From: JAAERC01 sp965602655
Lineage (GTDB): Bacteria > Zixibacteria > MSB-5A5 > GN15 > PGXB01
Assembly: GCA_965602655.1 (NCBI GenBank)
Contig: CBFCZE010000003.1
Span: 1 to 55,279, forward strand
Direction: 5' to 3'
Length of the DNA stretch: 55,279 bases
Part shown: piece by piece, positions 9,184-17,715 of the stretch
Layout: every line of letters starts with the position of its first letter
Numbering within the stretch: the stretch's first letter is position 1
Notes under the pieces: model-generated
Database searches by the model: none
Told to the model about the DNA's origin: nothing
The model's input: only the letters and a program-made list of their open reading frames with translations
Made by a program: the position numbers and the translations under genes

Positions 9184-10599
9184 TTATCGCTCCATAAGTA
9201 CAGCCGCTTTAATATCCGGAACCGTTGTCAGTTGAGTGCCGACCGGTCCGGTGGTAAAGGTCGTTGTCACGCTTATTTTTATCCAGAACAGTTCGCTTCC
9301 ATTGACACTGTTTTTCTGCCAGCCGTCAGGCACCGAAAAGATATCATCCCATAAAAGCAGACCCTTATTGGTGTCGCCAAAATTCCAGCTCCCGCCTGAC
9401 GGTACAAAACTGACCCATTCACTGCCATCGAAGTACTGCCAGCTGACATTTCCGCCGACTCCGGTTGTACCTGAAATAACTTTCAGATAATGATACTTTT
9501 CCGCCAGTCCCAGATACAGTGTGTCGCCAACATCCTTAAAAATAGCCGAGGAATCCGAATGATAGACATCGCCGGCGGTACTATTGCCTGCCGCCGATGT
9601 CAGGTCTTCAAAGCTGGCCGATGACAGATCATAGCAGAATACCCTAGCCAACTCGGTTTTGCTTCTGTCCAGTATCTCAGGCGTTGAAAAGCTGCTGCCG
9701 TTACGGCAGCTATACAAAAGATTGTTTTGCCCGCCGCCGGCGGCTGAGACATAAACGAGATAAGGGACATTTTCGACATACTTCACCTGCGGAAACTCAC
9801 CGCCGTTACTGTCAATAACGGTTACTCCGCTCCAGTTGCTCCCGTCAAATTCCTTGAATTTTATTTCACCGTCATTCCAGACAACACCAATCCGATTGTC
9901 TTGCGATGGTGTGACGTCAAAATTTTCGTCAAGATATGAGCCGGTGAAAATATCGCTTTCGCTTTCCCAGCTACCGGAGCTAAACTGTTTCCGTCGGTAA
10001 TATATTTTTGTACCGCCGTGTGAATAGACGGCGTAGACATAATCGGCCATCAGCACCAATTTGGCATAGGTTGCATTGGTACCGGATGACAAAGTATCAC
10101 CCGCACCAGCGGCGCCGCCAACCCAGGTAGCGCCCCAATCATCTGAGTATTTGGCATTGATATAATATTGACCGCCCGACAATCGGCTCCAGCTGACCCA
10201 GAGACGACCGGTGCTTTCCAGACAAGGTGAAGGAAAGTAATTGTCATCTCCGTTGTATATTGTTATTAAACTTCCCGTTGACCAGTTTCCGGCCGAAAAA
10301 CTCAACTTGCGCAAAACCAGATCATTATTGGCTCCCAGCGAGTAGGCCAGATATATATTGCCATCGTCATCCATTAAGGCGTCAAACGGATAATCGCCGG
10401 CATCGTTTATCACGGTGACCGGCGTACTCCAGGTCGAATACGGGTAATCGGCATAAGTTAACTTTATTGCCGATGACGAACTTTGTAAAAGAAGTGCCAC
10501 TCTTCCGGCATAAAAACCTGAAGGTACTTTAAACAGTCGGTGCCCGGGACTAATTCCGCCGGGGTAGGCAGCGGTACTATCTGTTAGATGTTTTTGCAT
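9184..10599 (-). CDS. Beta-propeller (BNR/sialidase-like) virion adhesin
   Basis: 471 residues. Residues about 20-320 repeat a beta-propeller pattern with Asp-box-like turns such as YSDDWGATW and motifs of the type VNDGEIKFKEFDGSNW. The C-terminal third has VSWQYFDGSEWVSF and PDGWQKNSVNGSELFWIKI, a beta-sandwich often found in phage baseplate or receptor-binding proteins. No catalytic residues of a true sialidase can be assigned. It follows the major capsid gene and probably encodes a surface-binding component of the particle. AAGGAT lies about eleven bases before the ATG. Confidence 0.7.
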   Translation of the reverse strand: MQKHLTDSTAAYPGGISPGHRLFKVPSGFYAGRVALLLQSSSSAIKLTYADYPYSTWSTPVTVINDAGDYPFDALMDDDGNIYLAYSLGANNDLVLRKLSFSAGNWSTGSLITIYNGDDNYFPSPCLESTGRLWVSWSRLSGGQYYINAKYSDDWGATWVGGAAGAGDTLSSGTNATYAKLVLMADYVYAVYSHGGTKIYYRRKQFSSGSWESESDIFTGSYLDENFDVTPSQDNRIGVVWNDGEIKFKEFDGSNWSGVTVIDSNGGEFPQVKYVENVPYLVYVSAAGGGQNNLLYSCRNGSSFSTPEILDRSKTELARVFCYDLSSASFEDLTSAAGNSTAGDVYHSDSSAIFKDVGDTLYLGLAEKYHYLKVISGTTGVGGNVSWQYFDGSEWVSFVPSGGSWNFGDTNKGLLLWDDIFSVPDGWQKNSVNGSELFWIKISVTTTFTTGPVGTQLTTVPDIKAAVLMER

Positions 10600-10653
10600 A
10601 TTCTTATTTATCCTTATCAGCCCGGCCGCTTTGACCGGGCTGACGGTTTGGGC

Positions 10654-11757
10654 TTATGCGAACACGGTGTCAAGGACCACCGAGGCTTCCTTTAATACTT
10701 TGGCATAAGCGACCGATTCCGAGATAACAGCTTCTTCGAACCGCTGCTCGATTACCTTGTCGTACTCCACCATCAACGGCTGTGTGATGACTTCCTCAAT
10801 GGCAAAGCGCGAGTCCAAACCGATAACCAGATCGGTCGCAACCGAATCACAGCGAACCAGAGTTGCACCAAGAGGACTGAACAGTTCGCCCTTTTCCTGA
10901 AAACGATATCCGGCCAGCGGATCTTTGAATTCGTCAAGCGTCAGAATAGTTTTCAGATTATCGATATGACAGATAATGCCGTTCATTTCAAACGGATCAA
11001 ATTGCGACCAGAGAGTAATCAGATCGTTATAAGTCAAAGAACCGCTGGAAGCGGCGTTGACCGTCGCGGCGGCATTGCTGTTACCGTCGCCATTAATAAT
11101 ACAATCGACAATCAGGCTGATTTTGTCGGTCTGCAGTTTAAATCCGATGTACCATAACAGCACCCGAAACTGCGCCGTTGTCCGATAGCGCAAAGCCTTG
11201 TAGCTCGCTTTCAAACCAAGACCATATTCCGGCACATTTATGGCATGATTTTGCTCGGTAACAACCAACTGCGGAATCTCGGCACCGTCACCAATCGGAC
11301 GTAACGAAAGATTACTTCCGGAGTCGGTATCAATATAAAACGGCGTGTAGCGATTATTGGCAACGATAGTCGAGTTGGCTATCAGTGAGCTAAGTTCAGG
11401 GCGCATCGATTGCCCCTTTTTGATTTCCCGAAGGATAAACTCCGGCATCAGGGCAGCCGCTTTTTGATACATCTGCTCCACTGTGGTCGGATTTTTTCCG
11501 CCCAGTCTAATACCGGCCAGCGCCAACTGCCGCTCAAAGGCGTCAAGCGGCGCCCCTGTCGGAGTCGGATCATACTCGGCCGTCTCCAGCAGTTCACTTA
11601 AGGTCATTCCCCGCGTTTCGGCCTCAAGATAGGTATCGTGATCGATATTTATCTCAGCGGTACGACTTAAATCAACCGATCCGTCCAGTTCGCGTTCGGC
11701 CAGATCAATGCTTTCCCGCTGAAATGCCGCCGATTCCATAAAATCTTTTATATTCAC
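10654..11757 (-). CDS. Major capsid protein, HK97-fold type
   Basis: 367 residues. Residues 1-100 are charged and helical, like the delta scaffolding region that a maturation protease removes in many HK97-type capsids. The rest shows the usual fold order: an extended loop (IPQLVVTEQNHAINVPEYG), the long spine helix (ASYKALRYRTTAQFRVLLWY), the acidic P-domain segment (SLIVDCIINGDGNSNAA), and the A-domain with LITLWSQFDPFEMNGIICHI and LGATLVRCDSVATDLVIGLD. The GTG start has AAGGAG six bases upstream. Placement after protease, scaffold and decoration genes is the canonical head-gene order. It could be confirmed by structure prediction. An encapsulin is less likely, because portal and terminase are present. 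Confidence 0.85.
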   Translation of the reverse strand: MNIKDFMESAAFQRESIDLAERELDGSVDLSRTAEINIDHDTYLEAETRGMTLSELLETAEYDPTPTGAPLDAFERQLALAGIRLGGKNPTTVEQMYQKAAALMPEFILREIKKGQSMRPELSSLIANSTIVANNRYTPFYIDTDSGSNLSLRPIGDGAEIPQLVVTEQNHAINVPEYGLGLKASYKALRYRTTAQFRVLLWYIGFKLQTDKISLIVDCIINGDGNSNAAATVNAASSGSLTYNDLITLWSQFDPFEMNGIICHIDNLKTILTLDEFKDPLAGYRFQEKGELFSPLGATLVRCDSVATDLVIGLDSRFAIEEVITQPLMVEYDKVIEQRFEEAVISESVAYAKVLKEASVVLDTVFA

Positions 11758-11776
11758 ATTATTCTCCTTATTTTTT

Positions 11777-12199
11777 TTAATTCAATAGAATGGTGCAATC
11801 GGTTGTTCCGTTAACTTCCAAAACCGTCCCACGGGCGATATTTCCGCCGGCCGGGTCATAGCCGGTCAGGACGGCCGCCTGTTTTACCGTTCCGCCGGTA
11901 CCGCCGATAACCCGGTTGCCGACCTCCGGATAGGTTGACGATGTCGCCAGACGACAGATTCCGCCGACCTGTACCGTGGCCACCCGTTCGCCATCATCGG
12001 CATCGGTCAGAGTCAAACTGACCAGTTTGCCCAGAAGAATCGAATCGGAACTGCATGGTCCGACTTCGTAATCCCCGGTCAGCGTTACCCCTTTGCTGAT
12101 ATCGGCATCTTTGAGATCATCAACGCTGGCTGTCTGCGATATCTTAAAGCTGGCAAAAACGGGGGCGATTGTCTCAAGATTTTGTTCTCGTATACTCAT
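11777..12199 (-). CDS. Capsid decoration-like protein
   Basis: 140 residues, beta-rich, with DISKGVTLTGDYEVGPCSS, KLVSLTLTDADDGERVATVQ and a Gly-rich GNRVIGGTGGTVKQAAV segment. Gene order (immediately before the major capsid gene) and composition fit a head decoration or DUF2190-like stabilising protein. The ATG at 12199 is preferred over the GTG three bases earlier, since AAGGAG is five bases from it. Nineteen bases separate it from the capsid gene, so both are probably made in stoichiometric amounts. Confidence 0.7.
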   Translation of the reverse strand: MSIREQNLETIAPVFASFKISQTASVDDLKDADISKGVTLTGDYEVGPCSSDSILLGKLVSLTLTDADDGERVATVQVGGICRLATSSTYPEVGNRVIGGTGGTVKQAAVLTGYDPAGGNIARGTVLEVNGTTDCTILLN

Positions 12200-12274
12200 C
12201 ACTACTCCTTAATGTTAAAATGTAAACAGGATCGGGTACAAACCCGCATGATCCCGGGCATACTATCCCGCAAA

Positions 12275-12691
12275 TTATATTTTATGTTCGTTCCAATTAT
12301 TTCGGCTGACTGCAAGCGGCGAGGGTATCGTCAGATACCTGAAGCTGGCCGGAAAGTTGGTCCGGAAGCGTGCCGCCACTCGACCATACATACCGACCAG
12401 CTCCTCGGCGCTGGTTCCGGAGATGTCATCAGACAGCTTCACCGCCAGTTCGGCATCACGTTCATTTTCCCGACAGGCCAGATTGGCCTTAACCATCCCA
12501 ACTATCCGGTTCCGATATTCTTCCTTGAGATATTCAAGCTCCTTTGCCGTCTTTTGCTCCTGATTGATATTGTCCCGGACAGCACCGAGGATATCTATTA
12601 ATTCATCAAAATCAATTTTCTCAACTGCTTCGTCGGCCAGATTTTGGCACAACAGGTCAATTGCATTTTTGCTTACTTTATCTGTGACCAC
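12275..12691 (-). CDS. Scaffold-like helical protein
   Basis: 138 residues, almost all helical, with a probable coiled coil (NINQEQKTAKELEYLKEEYR) in the middle. No known motif. The GTG start lies two bases after the previous stop and has GGGAG eight bases upstream. Coiled-coil proteins between protease and capsid genes are commonly scaffolds; that is the likeliest role here, based on order alone. Confidence 0.6.
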   Translation of the reverse strand: MVTDKVSKNAIDLLCQNLADEAVEKIDFDELIDILGAVRDNINQEQKTAKELEYLKEEYRNRIVGMVKANLACRENERDAELAVKLSDDISGTSAEELVGMYGRVAARFRTNFPASFRYLTIPSPLAVSRNNWNEHKI

Positions 12692-12693
12692 TA

Positions 12694-12996
12694 TTAATCT
12701 CCCGCATTGTTTGTTAAATGGTATTCGATTCGAGCCAATCGCGATTCGATATCATTGCTAAATTCAAAAAACTGATCTTTGGATATCATCCCTTCCTTGA
12801 TAACTACTTCAAGGCGAGTCAACTTTTTATCAATAGTCTCCACCAGAACCGCTTCGGCTTTTTCGGCCAGACTGATCCGGATACTGCCGATAGTCGTAAA
12901 GTAGGCCGCCGACATTCCCAGAAGAGTCAGGATGAAACTGTAAATCGGCTTCCTGCATGCTGCCTGAAAAAAGTTGTTGCTGTTATTGGGGCACAC
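12694..12996 (-). CDS. Small membrane protein with coiled-coil tail
   Basis: 100 residues: one membrane segment near 18-38 (IYSFILTLLGMSAAYFTTIG) and a charged coiled-coil tail with DKKLTRLEVVIKEGMISKDQ and DIESRLARIEYHL. It overlaps the protease gene by 14 bases. The architecture resembles phage hemolysin-XhlA-like or holin-accessory proteins, but a scaffold anchor would also fit. No enzyme motif. Confidence 0.65.
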   Translation of the reverse strand: MCPNNSNNFFQAACRKPIYSFILTLLGMSAAYFTTIGSIRISLAEKAEAVLVETIDKKLTRLEVVIKEGMISKDQFFEFSNDIESRLARIEYHLTNNAGD

Positions 12997-14821
12997 TGTC
13001 GGCCTCCCTTGTTTGTCTATCAGGGATTTCGTAAAACAGAAAACGCTTTATATGATTGTGAACAATCGGTCTGATTGCATACAAACCGTCAAAGAAACCG
13101 TTTAGCCTGAATTTTCTGGATGGCTCGCACCAATCGCTTTGCAAAACCTGTCCCCGGCCCAATTGAGTTTCGGATTGTCCTCTTGTAGTATCAACTTCAT
13201 CTACCAGGAATCGTCCTTTTTGGGCCAGTCGGTTCAGTGAGAAATTTTTAATGATATAATGTTCTTTGCTTTTATATTTTTCAATTGTCAGCAGGATATC
13301 CCTATTGCGATACCGACTAACCGTGTAGGTTGAATTCGATTTTAATACAGAGTTGCCGTGAATCAGCAATTCAAGATTTTCATTCGTTGTACCCTGATCG
13401 ATTGAATCAACTATTCTTGGAAAAGTCAGCTCAATTTTTCCGTCAGTTAGTTTAATCGTTGATATCTCGATTTCAGCAGATTGCCCAGCCGGAAAATTCT
13501 TTCTGGAAGTAACAGGGGTATTACACTCAACACCAATATTACCAATTTTTCCACTCAGGCGGTATTTGTACCCACCCGATATCTGCTCTTTGGATGTAAT
13601 ATTAAAAAACGCTCTTTTCTTATTGGTAAACAGAAATTTTTTATCGGTTTGACAATCGGCAATCTCAACGCCGTACCGGGTGGAAAGATTTTCAATGATC
13701 TTGGTCAGTTTTTTTTTGGATGCTGTTTCCGATGGTACAAGCAAACCGGGCAAAGAACCGGACATCGATTTCAAAGAAAACTGCCGCCCCGAAATATCAG
13801 GCAATTCATTGCCATTATCTTCTGAACTTAGAAGATCATACACCTTAATTTCTATTCGGGTAACATTTGATTTCCGGCCATCGAGATATTTGGATAATTC
13901 GGAGAGTTTCTGCCGTTCTTTACCGCGATAACCGATCAATCGACAATCGAGACGGTACTTACCATCCGGCCACGATAAACTACCCAGATATTTGTGAAGA
14001 TTCTGACTGACAATTTTAGTGTCATCATAGTACCGGGCAATTAACTCTTCATTGGGACTATCGATAATTATCCGAAGCGATTCATACGCCGGCATGACCT
14101 TATACCGATGTGTCGTATCAAGTTGTTCTATTCCCCAGATTCTATTTATTGTTGCCGGCGCAAAATTTTCAAAATCGTTTTTGGTATTAGATTGTTCGCC
14201 GACAGGAAAAAAGAGTTCATTGGTCAGCGATGTATCATGCACCGAACCGCGATAGACAATTGATGTTTCCAACACTTTTTCAATTTGACGATAGTTGAAG
14301 TGAGCGACACTTTTATCACCCTCGGCTGTTTGATACTCCTTAAACGGCCGATGCCCGCACCGGCGAATATCATCACCGCAGATCGAGCATTCCGGCAGAG
14401 AGAATACAAAACTGATCGAGCACTCTTTGTAGATGCCGCCATCGATATTGTTTTTTAATGTTTCCGCCCCTTTGGCATTTTTCAGCCAATAGAAATATAC
14501 TTTTATCCAGTTGGTATCTCCCTTTTGTACCTGTTCTGCGTGGAAATTTCGTGCAATCGGAAGACTATCCTTGCGATGCCCAATCAGCACCGGTGAGTCG
14601 ATAATAAGACTCATCATCGAATCAAACTCATTGTCCGGAAAACGTCCCCCATAGCTGTTTACCTCATCGGAGACGATATACATCGCCCGGATATAGATAT
14701 TATCCTGAGTCACTTTCTCCGGCGGCGCAATATTATTATTGATAATATCCACCAACTCCGGCGGAAACGATAAATCATCGTCGATTAAAGAAGCCGTGAT
14801 TTTGCCAAATAAATTTTCCAT
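12983..14821 (-). CDS. Prohead maturation protease-like protein with long C-terminal extension
   Basis: 612 residues. The first ~200 match the S78-like phage maturation protease pattern: VSDEVNSYGGRFP, SPVLIGHRKDS with candidate catalytic His82, and GIYKECSISF with candidate Ser135 or Ser137. Directly after it comes CSICGDDIRRCGH (145-157), a metal-knuckle-like Cys/His cluster also known in some phage proteases of this kind. The remaining ~400 residues are not recognised: they contain RIWGIEQLDTTHRYKV, a helical piece and a beta-rich tail, and may be a separate structural or scaffold domain. Most stand-alone proteases of this class are 180-250 residues, so the extension is unusual. GGAGG lies five bases before the ATG. 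It opens the second block of the particle module. Confidence 0.7.
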   Translation of the reverse strand: MENLFGKITASLIDDDLSFPPELVDIINNNIAPPEKVTQDNIYIRAMYIVSDEVNSYGGRFPDNEFDSMMSLIIDSPVLIGHRKDSLPIARNFHAEQVQKGDTNWIKVYFYWLKNAKGAETLKNNIDGGIYKECSISFVFSLPECSICGDDIRRCGHRPFKEYQTAEGDKSVAHFNYRQIEKVLETSIVYRGSVHDTSLTNELFFPVGEQSNTKNDFENFAPATINRIWGIEQLDTTHRYKVMPAYESLRIIIDSPNEELIARYYDDTKIVSQNLHKYLGSLSWPDGKYRLDCRLIGYRGKERQKLSELSKYLDGRKSNVTRIEIKVYDLLSSEDNGNELPDISGRQFSLKSMSGSLPGLLVPSETASKKKLTKIIENLSTRYGVEIADCQTDKKFLFTNKKRAFFNITSKEQISGGYKYRLSGKIGNIGVECNTPVTSRKNFPAGQSAEIEISTIKLTDGKIELTFPRIVDSIDQGTTNENLELLIHGNSVLKSNSTYTVSRYRNRDILLTIEKYKSKEHYIIKNFSLNRLAQKGRFLVDEVDTTRGQSETQLGRGQVLQSDWCEPSRKFRLNGFFDGLYAIRPIVHNHIKRFLFYEIPDRQTREADSVPQ

Positions 14822-14955
14822 TTTACCTCCGTTACAAATCCGGAGGTTTAAAAATTCACCATCAATTTACCACAGATTCTGCAAATAATAGTATGCAGAT
14901 AATTTCACAGACAGGATGGGAGAATAGCTACCGCAAAAACCATATTGTCATATCA

Positions 14956-14970
14956 CATTGTGTTACAATG
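14956..14970 (-). promoter_or_regulatory. Candidate shared operator upstream of protease block
   Basis: Contains TTGTAACACAATG on the minus strand, about 137 bases before the protease start. A copy differing by one base, TTGTATCACAATG, lies about 158 bases upstream of the portal gene, on the same strand. The core TTGT-N3-ACAA is a palindrome. Both blocks of the particle module may therefore share a regulator. Found by eye; no statistical test was possible. Confidence 0.35.
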
Positions 14971-15054
14971 GGATACAAATAATTCACCGGAAATTTGTTT
15001 TGGGGCACAACAGTTGCTCATTAACAATATTGAATTCTTAAAGGAGTTTTTGAG

Positions 15055-15177
15055 ATGATAGTATATCGCGCAAAAAGAAGATTTCCGGCTCTTAAGTGGA
15101 TTCTGGCCGGTATCGTATTTGTTGCCACTCTTTGTATTACCTTTAGCGATCTTTACGGTGCCACCCTGCCGTTTTAA
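15055..15177 (+). CDS. Small membrane peptide
   Basis: 40-residue reading frame with a strong ribosome site (AAGGAG, nine bases before the ATG). A basic N-terminus (IVYRAKRRFPALK) is followed by a hydrophobic stretch (WILAGIVFVATLCITF), so a single membrane pass with positive-inside topology is likely. It lies on the opposite strand to the capsid genes, in the gap between the protease and DinB-like genes. It may be a toxin-like, regulatory or fortuitous peptide; no family is recognised. Confidence 0.45.
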   Translation: MIVYRAKRRFPALKWILAGIVFVATLCITFSDLYGATLPF

Positions 15178-15294
15178 AACTCAATTTTTCATTTAAAATT
15201 ATTTCCGGGAAATTTGACGGCAGGGCAAGCACTTCAACATCTGCCCTGGTATTCCTATCATATATGACAGAGAGGATAGGACCAATCTCTAAAT

Positions 15295-15756
15295 CTATTT
15301 TATAACCTGCCTGATATGCCCAATATGCTTTTCCCCATGTCTGGCATAAGCTCTTAACAGCTCTTCGACATTGGAATAATCGGGATCAGGATGATCCACC
15401 GGTCGCGTCCACTCGTTTTCAGATAAGTTTTCAAATAGAAAATACCATCGTTTATGCAATCCCTTTAAAATATCCAACGAGTTATCAATCGGCATTGAAT
15501 AATCGGGAAGTTTTGCCCAAATATCACACTGGTATTCTTTTAGAGCCGGATTCTCTTCGGTTAAGGCCCATTTGGTCCGGGCGTGACCAATGATATGCGA
15601 ATCAGCCAGATGATGCACCACCTGCCGCACTGTCCATTTTCCCTCGCCATACGATGTATCAAGCTGTTTATCAGAAAGGCCGCTTACTATTTCTTCCAAT
15701 TGATTGGGGAAATCACCGATTTGCTTTATATACTTCTGCCGCTCTTCTGCTTCCAT
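15295..15756 (-). CDS. DinB/YfiT-like putative metal-dependent transferase
   Basis: 153-residue four-helix-bundle protein of the DinB/YfiT superfamily. The three metal-binding histidines are visible: one in RQVVHHLADSH (near 50) and two in HGEKHIGHI at the C-terminus. The N-terminal WTVRQVVHHLADS is the family signature. Members act as thiol-dependent transferases or have unknown chemistry; the substrate here cannot be told. It is a chromosomal-type gene lying, with ettA, between the two halves of the particle module. It is divergent from ettA. Confidence 0.85.
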   Translation of the reverse strand: MEAEERQKYIKQIGDFPNQLEEIVSGLSDKQLDTSYGEGKWTVRQVVHHLADSHIIGHARTKWALTEENPALKEYQCDIWAKLPDYSMPIDNSLDILKGLHKRWYFLFENLSENEWTRPVDHPDPDYSNVEELLRAYARHGEKHIGHIRQVIK

Positions 15757-15896
15757 TACCTCCCATAATTTAAGAATATGTTCAATTCTATTATATGAAT
15801 ATTACAATAATAAAGTCAAAAACTGTCACCTTTTTTCTGTAATGCGGCAAAATGTATTATTAATTTCATTTCAAACAAATATTATACTTAGCGCGC

Positions 15897-15924
15897 TTGC
15901 AAACGTACCTGCCTTATATTATCT
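15897..15924 (+). promoter_or_regulatory. Possible promoter of ettA
   Basis: TTGCAA, a 16-base spacer, then TTATCT, about 38 bases before the ettA start. Reasonable sigma-70 match on sequence only. Confidence 0.35.
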
Positions 15925-15961
15925 TTGCTTTAGAAATTTTAAATAAAAAAGAGAGATTGCT

Positions 15962-17644
15962 ATGGCTGAAAAATTTATTTTTCATATGTATCGTATTAAT
16001 AAATTCTACGGGCAAAAGCAGGTTCTTCGAGATATAAACTTAAGTTTTTATCCCGGTGCCAAAATTGGGATTGTCGGCGAAAACGGTTCCGGAAAAACGA
16101 CTGTCCTACGAATTATGGCCGGACTTGATATCGAGTTTCAGGGCGATGCCCAAATAACCCCCGGTTTTAAGGCCGGTATTGTCGAGCAGGAACCGCGGCT
16201 CGACCCGGATAAAACCGTTCGTGAAATTGTTGAATCTGCATTCGGCGAAACCAAAGCGGTTCTTGATGAATACAACAAACTCGCCGATAGTATGGCCGAG
16301 CAGATGGACGACGACCAGATGCAAAAAGCGATGGACCGGATGGGTGAGCTTCAGGACAAAATCGATGCGGTCGATGGTTGGAATCTCGACCGCACCATGA
16401 ATATCGCCACCGATGCCTTATGTCTTCCCGACGATGATCGGATTATATCGACGCTATCCGGCGGTGAGAGACGTCGAGTGGCTCTCTGCAAAATCCTTTT
16501 GGAACAACCGGATCTGTTACTACTCGACGAGCCTACCAACCATCTCGATGCCGAAACGGTTAACTGGTTGGAGGAGCAACTTCGTGAATATCCCGGCACG
16601 GTTATTATTGTTACGCATGACCGATACTTTCTCGACAACGTCACCAAGTGGATTCTTGAACTTGACGGCGGTCATGGTATCCCGTGGGAAGGCAATTATT
16701 CTTCCTGGCTGGAGCAAAAACTATCTGCATTGGCCGCCTCCGAGAAAAAAGATTCACCACGGGCCAAATCGCTTCAGCGGGAGCTGTCCTGGATCAAAAT
16801 GAGCCGCGGCGATCAAAATGAAATGGCCAAATCCCGAATCAGGGAGTATGAACAGTTAGTTGCGCGTGAGACCGCTAAAACCAAATCGGCCGGGGCCGTT
16901 ATTCAAATTGCGCCCGGACCGGATATAGGCAGTCAGGTGGTAGAGTTCCACAATGTTGCAATCGGCTATGACGAAAATAACCTATTCGAATATCTTTCGT
17001 TTTTGCTCCCCCGGTCGGCAGTTGTAGGACTGGTCGGACCAAACGGGACCGGTAAAACGACTCTGCTTAAATTAATCACCGGCGCTTTAAAACCAAAATC
17101 GGGTCAATTAAAAATCGGCTCAACGGTGCAGATCGCATCGGTCGATCAGGAGCGGACCGGACTTAGAGACAACATAAGTCTGATCGAGGAAGTCGGCGAA
17201 GGTGTCGATGAGATTCCGGTCGGTGACCGTAAGGTACCGATTCGTCAGTATCTGTCACAATTCGGTTTCAAAGGTGCATCACAGCAAAAAAAAGCTAATG
17301 AACTGTCCGGCGGTGAACGTAATCGGTGTCTATTGGCTAAGGTACTAAAAATCGGCGGCAATCTGCTGCTACTCGATGAACCGACCAACGATCTTGATGT
17401 CAACACTCTCCGGATGCTTGAGGATGCGATTCTTGATTTTTCCGGCAACGTGATGGTTATCAGCCATGACCGGTTTTTCCTTGACCGTATCTGCACGCAC
17501 CTTCTGGTTTTTGAGGGCGAGGGTAATGTGCGCTGGTATGAAGGCAACTTTTCGTCGTATCAGGAATGGCGAAGTAAAGAACTCGGCAGTAAATTGTTCG
17601 AAAACCGCCGCAACCGGTATCGGACAATAGTGAAGGCTGTGTAA
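15962..17644 (+). CDS. ettA: Energy-dependent translational throttle protein, ABC-F
   Basis: 560-residue ABC-F ATPase that binds the ribosomal E site and gates entry into elongation according to ATP supply. Two ATPase cassettes are complete: Walker A GENGSGKTT and GPNGTGKTT, ABC signatures LSGGERRRVAL and LSGGERNRCLL, and Walker B LLLLDEPTNHLD and LLLLDEPTNDLD. The arm and P-site linker region (about 250-320) has the basic helical sequence WIKMSRGDQNEMAKSRIREY. Length and order match EttA rather than Uup or antibiotic-resistance ABC-F proteins. It separates terminase from the protease block, so a cellular gene sits inside the phage-derived region. Confidence 0.95.
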   Translation: MAEKFIFHMYRINKFYGQKQVLRDINLSFYPGAKIGIVGENGSGKTTVLRIMAGLDIEFQGDAQITPGFKAGIVEQEPRLDPDKTVREIVESAFGETKAVLDEYNKLADSMAEQMDDDQMQKAMDRMGELQDKIDAVDGWNLDRTMNIATDALCLPDDDRIISTLSGGERRRVALCKILLEQPDLLLLDEPTNHLDAETVNWLEEQLREYPGTVIIVTHDRYFLDNVTKWILELDGGHGIPWEGNYSSWLEQKLSALAASEKKDSPRAKSLQRELSWIKMSRGDQNEMAKSRIREYEQLVARETAKTKSAGAVIQIAPGPDIGSQVVEFHNVAIGYDENNLFEYLSFLLPRSAVVGLVGPNGTGKTTLLKLITGALKPKSGQLKIGSTVQIASVDQERTGLRDNISLIEEVGEGVDEIPVGDRKVPIRQYLSQFGFKGASQQKKANELSGGERNRCLLAKVLKIGGNLLLLDEPTNDLDVNTLRMLEDAILDFSGNVMVISHDRFFLDRICTHLLVFEGEGNVRWYEGNFSSYQEWRSKELGSKLFENRRNRYRTIVKAV

Positions 17645-17715
17645 ATGTTTGGCTAACGTCATTGCACCAAATCAACTAACCCACAGCCGCCGCCGCGGGT
17701 GGACCACCCAATCTA

